Assembly: GCA_026770585.1 (NCBI GenBank)
Contig: MU646771.1
Location: 122,153-136,569, forward strand
Length of the DNA stretch: 14,417 nucleotides
DNA from: Baffinella frigidus
Lineage: Eukaryota > Cryptophyceae > Cryptomonadales > Baffinellaceae
Direction: 5' to 3'
Part shown: in pieces, positions 13,365 to 14,417 of the stretch
Numbering within the stretch: position 1 is the stretch's first letter
Layout of the letters: each line of letters opens with the position of its first letter
The notes under the pieces: model-generated
The model's input: only the letters and a program-made list of their open reading frames with translations
Told to the model about the DNA's origin: nothing
The model's database searches: none
Translations under genes and position numbers: made by a program

Positions 13365-13427
13365 TGTAGTCCAGGACGAGCCCGCCTCGGGCCAATAGGT
13401 CGACAGAAATGGGGGTGAGCTCCGATA

Positions 13428-13545
13428 CAGGGGTACCTCGCTCATAAGAAACCGCCTCTACCTAGGACCCTACAGTAGGCCTATGCCTAGGGCCCTATGG
13501 TGGTCCTAGGGGGAGGGGCGCGTTCTTATGAGCGAGGTACCCCTG
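13428..13545. mobile_element. Family A MITE, copy A7, best preserved
   Basis: Perfect ~23-bp termini (CAGGGGTACCTCGCTCATAA then GAA), flanked by TA (13426-13427 and 13546-13547), enclose 118 bases that form one extended hairpin around AGTAGGCCTATGCCTAGGGC. It serves as the family reference. No coding capacity. Confidence 0.94.
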
Positions 13546-13633
13546 TAGGGGGCGAGAACGGACATCTCATTAATACATTTAATAACGTTTTACAGCCCTC
13601 GCGAAGTCTCCAAGGTTTCTAGGGTTCTTCCAC

Positions 13634-14046
13634 AGGCCCGCCTCGGGAGTTGACTCAGGACTTCAAAGTCAACTGTTGACTTGAGGGTTCCGCGATCCGA
13701 GAGCAAAAATGCTCTCTCTGCAGTCCTTTCTACGGAAGGGCGTGGCGTTGGGCTATGTTGGGAGCATTTAAAACCTAAAGGACCTAAAGGATCGAGGCCA
13801 GCCCCTCGAGGCCCGCCTTGGGAGTTGACTTGGGACTTCTAAGCCAATTGTTGACTTAAAGCTTCAAAGTGAACTTCTTTTCGCCCGAGGTTCCTCGACG
13901 CCAGGCCCTCGAGGCCAGCTCGGGAGTTGACTTAGAGAGGAGTTGACTTAAAGGGGTAAGTCCTCTTCTTCTCGCTCAGGCCCGCCTCGGGATTTCACTT
14001 TGGACCTCAAAGCCAACTGTTGACTTAAGGCTTCAAAGTGAACTTT
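13634..14046 (+). repeat. Subtelomeric direct repeats rich in GTTGACTT
   Basis: A unit of ~55-70 bases (CAGGCCCGCCTCGGGAGTTG, GACTTCAAAG, CAACTGTTGACTT, CTTCAAAGTGAACTT) starts near 13634, 13810 and 13978, with a partial copy near 13910. Spacing is ~170 bases. An R repeat lies between the first two units. Confidence 0.75.
13692..13794 (+). repeat. R repeat, plus copy near the telomere
   Basis: GCGATCCGAGAGCAAAAATG, CTTTCTACGGAAGGGCGTGG, GCTATGTTGGGAGCATTT and ACCTAAAGGACCTAAAGG match 8641-8743. The stem GAGAGCA-AAAA-TGCTCTC is perfect here. Confidence 0.88.
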
Positions 14047-14085
14047 GTGCAAAGGTATCTTTGTGCGAAGTTAACTTTGTGCAAA
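14039..14085 (+). repeat. Short AACTTTGTGCAAAG repeats
   Basis: AACTTTGTGCAAAG, ATCTTTGTGCGAAG and AACTTTGTGCAAAG lie in tandem with ~18-base spacing. Confidence 0.75.
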
Positions 14086-14156
14086 GTCAACTATGTTGAC
14101 TATGAACTTGCCGCCGATTTCGGCCGCGGGATCCGGACTGGCTGCTCAACGAGATT

Positions 14157-14417
14157 CGGGATTAGGGGTGTGAGGGTTTATGGTTTAGGTTTTATGGTTT
14201 ATGGTTTAGGGTTTAGAGTTTAGGGTTTTAGGGTTCAGGGTTTGAGGGTTCAGGGTTTTAGGGTTTGGGGTTCAAGGTTTAGGGTTTAGGGTTTAGGGTT
14301 TAGGGTTTGGGGTTTAGGGTTTTAGGGTTTAGGGTTTTAGGGTTTAGGGTTTAGGGTTTAGGGTTTAGGGTTTGGGGTTTGGGGTTTAGGGTTTAGGGTT
14401 TAGGGTTTAGGGTTTAG
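14157..14417 (+). repeat. Telomere repeat array, probable chromosome end
   Basis: TTTAGGG repeats start as degenerate units (TTTATGG, TTTAGAG, TTTTAGGG, TTCAGGG at 14160-14275) and become nearly pure from 14278 to the end. The G-rich strand runs 5' to 3' toward the edge of the window, as at a right-hand chromosome end. Purity increasing outward is expected where telomerase maintains the distal part. Occasional TTTTAGGG and TTTGGGG units persist. Confidence 0.92.

Overview
The window is repeat-rich nuclear DNA from a eukaryote, most likely the last ~14 kb of a chromosome arm. Its right end is a TTTAGGG array whose G-rich strand runs toward the end of the window, and the array becomes more regular toward base 14417. 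TTTAGGG telomeres occur in land plants, many green algae, brown algae and some other protists. The coding capacity consists of one small ankyrin-repeat gene plus relics of the same family, with no bacterial-style operons. The style of the ankyrin proteins suggests an alga, possibly a brown alga, but this is inference and no lineage marker gene is present.

Layout. 1-645 holds interstitial telomere repeats in two opposite blocks (TTTAGGG at 1-440, CCCTAAA at 492-645). 646-1320 is GC-rich with no recognisable gene. 1513-1863 is an ankyrin relic (AnkA). 1864-6000 is a mosaic of hairpins, dispersed repeats, tandem duplications and short non-coding transposons (MITEs). 6006-6387 is another interstitial TTTAGGG block. 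6527-8100 holds nested MITEs. 8110-8297 and 9261-9490 are GA/TC microsatellites. 9603-10566 (minus) is a broken ankyrin gene (AnkB). 11489-12016 (plus) is the only intact gene, a 175-residue ankyrin protein (AnkC). 12075-12343 is an internally deleted ankyrin copy (AnkD). 12346-13545 holds minisatellites and more MITEs. 13634-14085 is subtelomeric repeat, followed by the telomere.

Mobile DNA. At least six short inverted-repeat families can be told apart. Family A has termini like CAGGGGTACCTCGCTCATAA, sits at TA, and has seven copies plus a related element E. Family B has TCCCTTAAGTGGCC termini at TA. Family C has TTATCTCAGAAAAGG termini with 4-bp target duplications. D is a 538-bp element with a TTA duplication, F is a 163-bp element at TA, and R is a dispersed repeat with no clear target duplication. 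B sits inside A, E inside A, D inside C, and C inside AnkB, so relative ages can be read directly. No transposase gene is present, so all would depend on enzymes made elsewhere.

The ankyrin copies and MITEs describe a subtelomeric gene family that duplicates and decays. I see no convincing new enzymatic system. The most informative content is the set of insertions whose empty sites are preserved within the same window.
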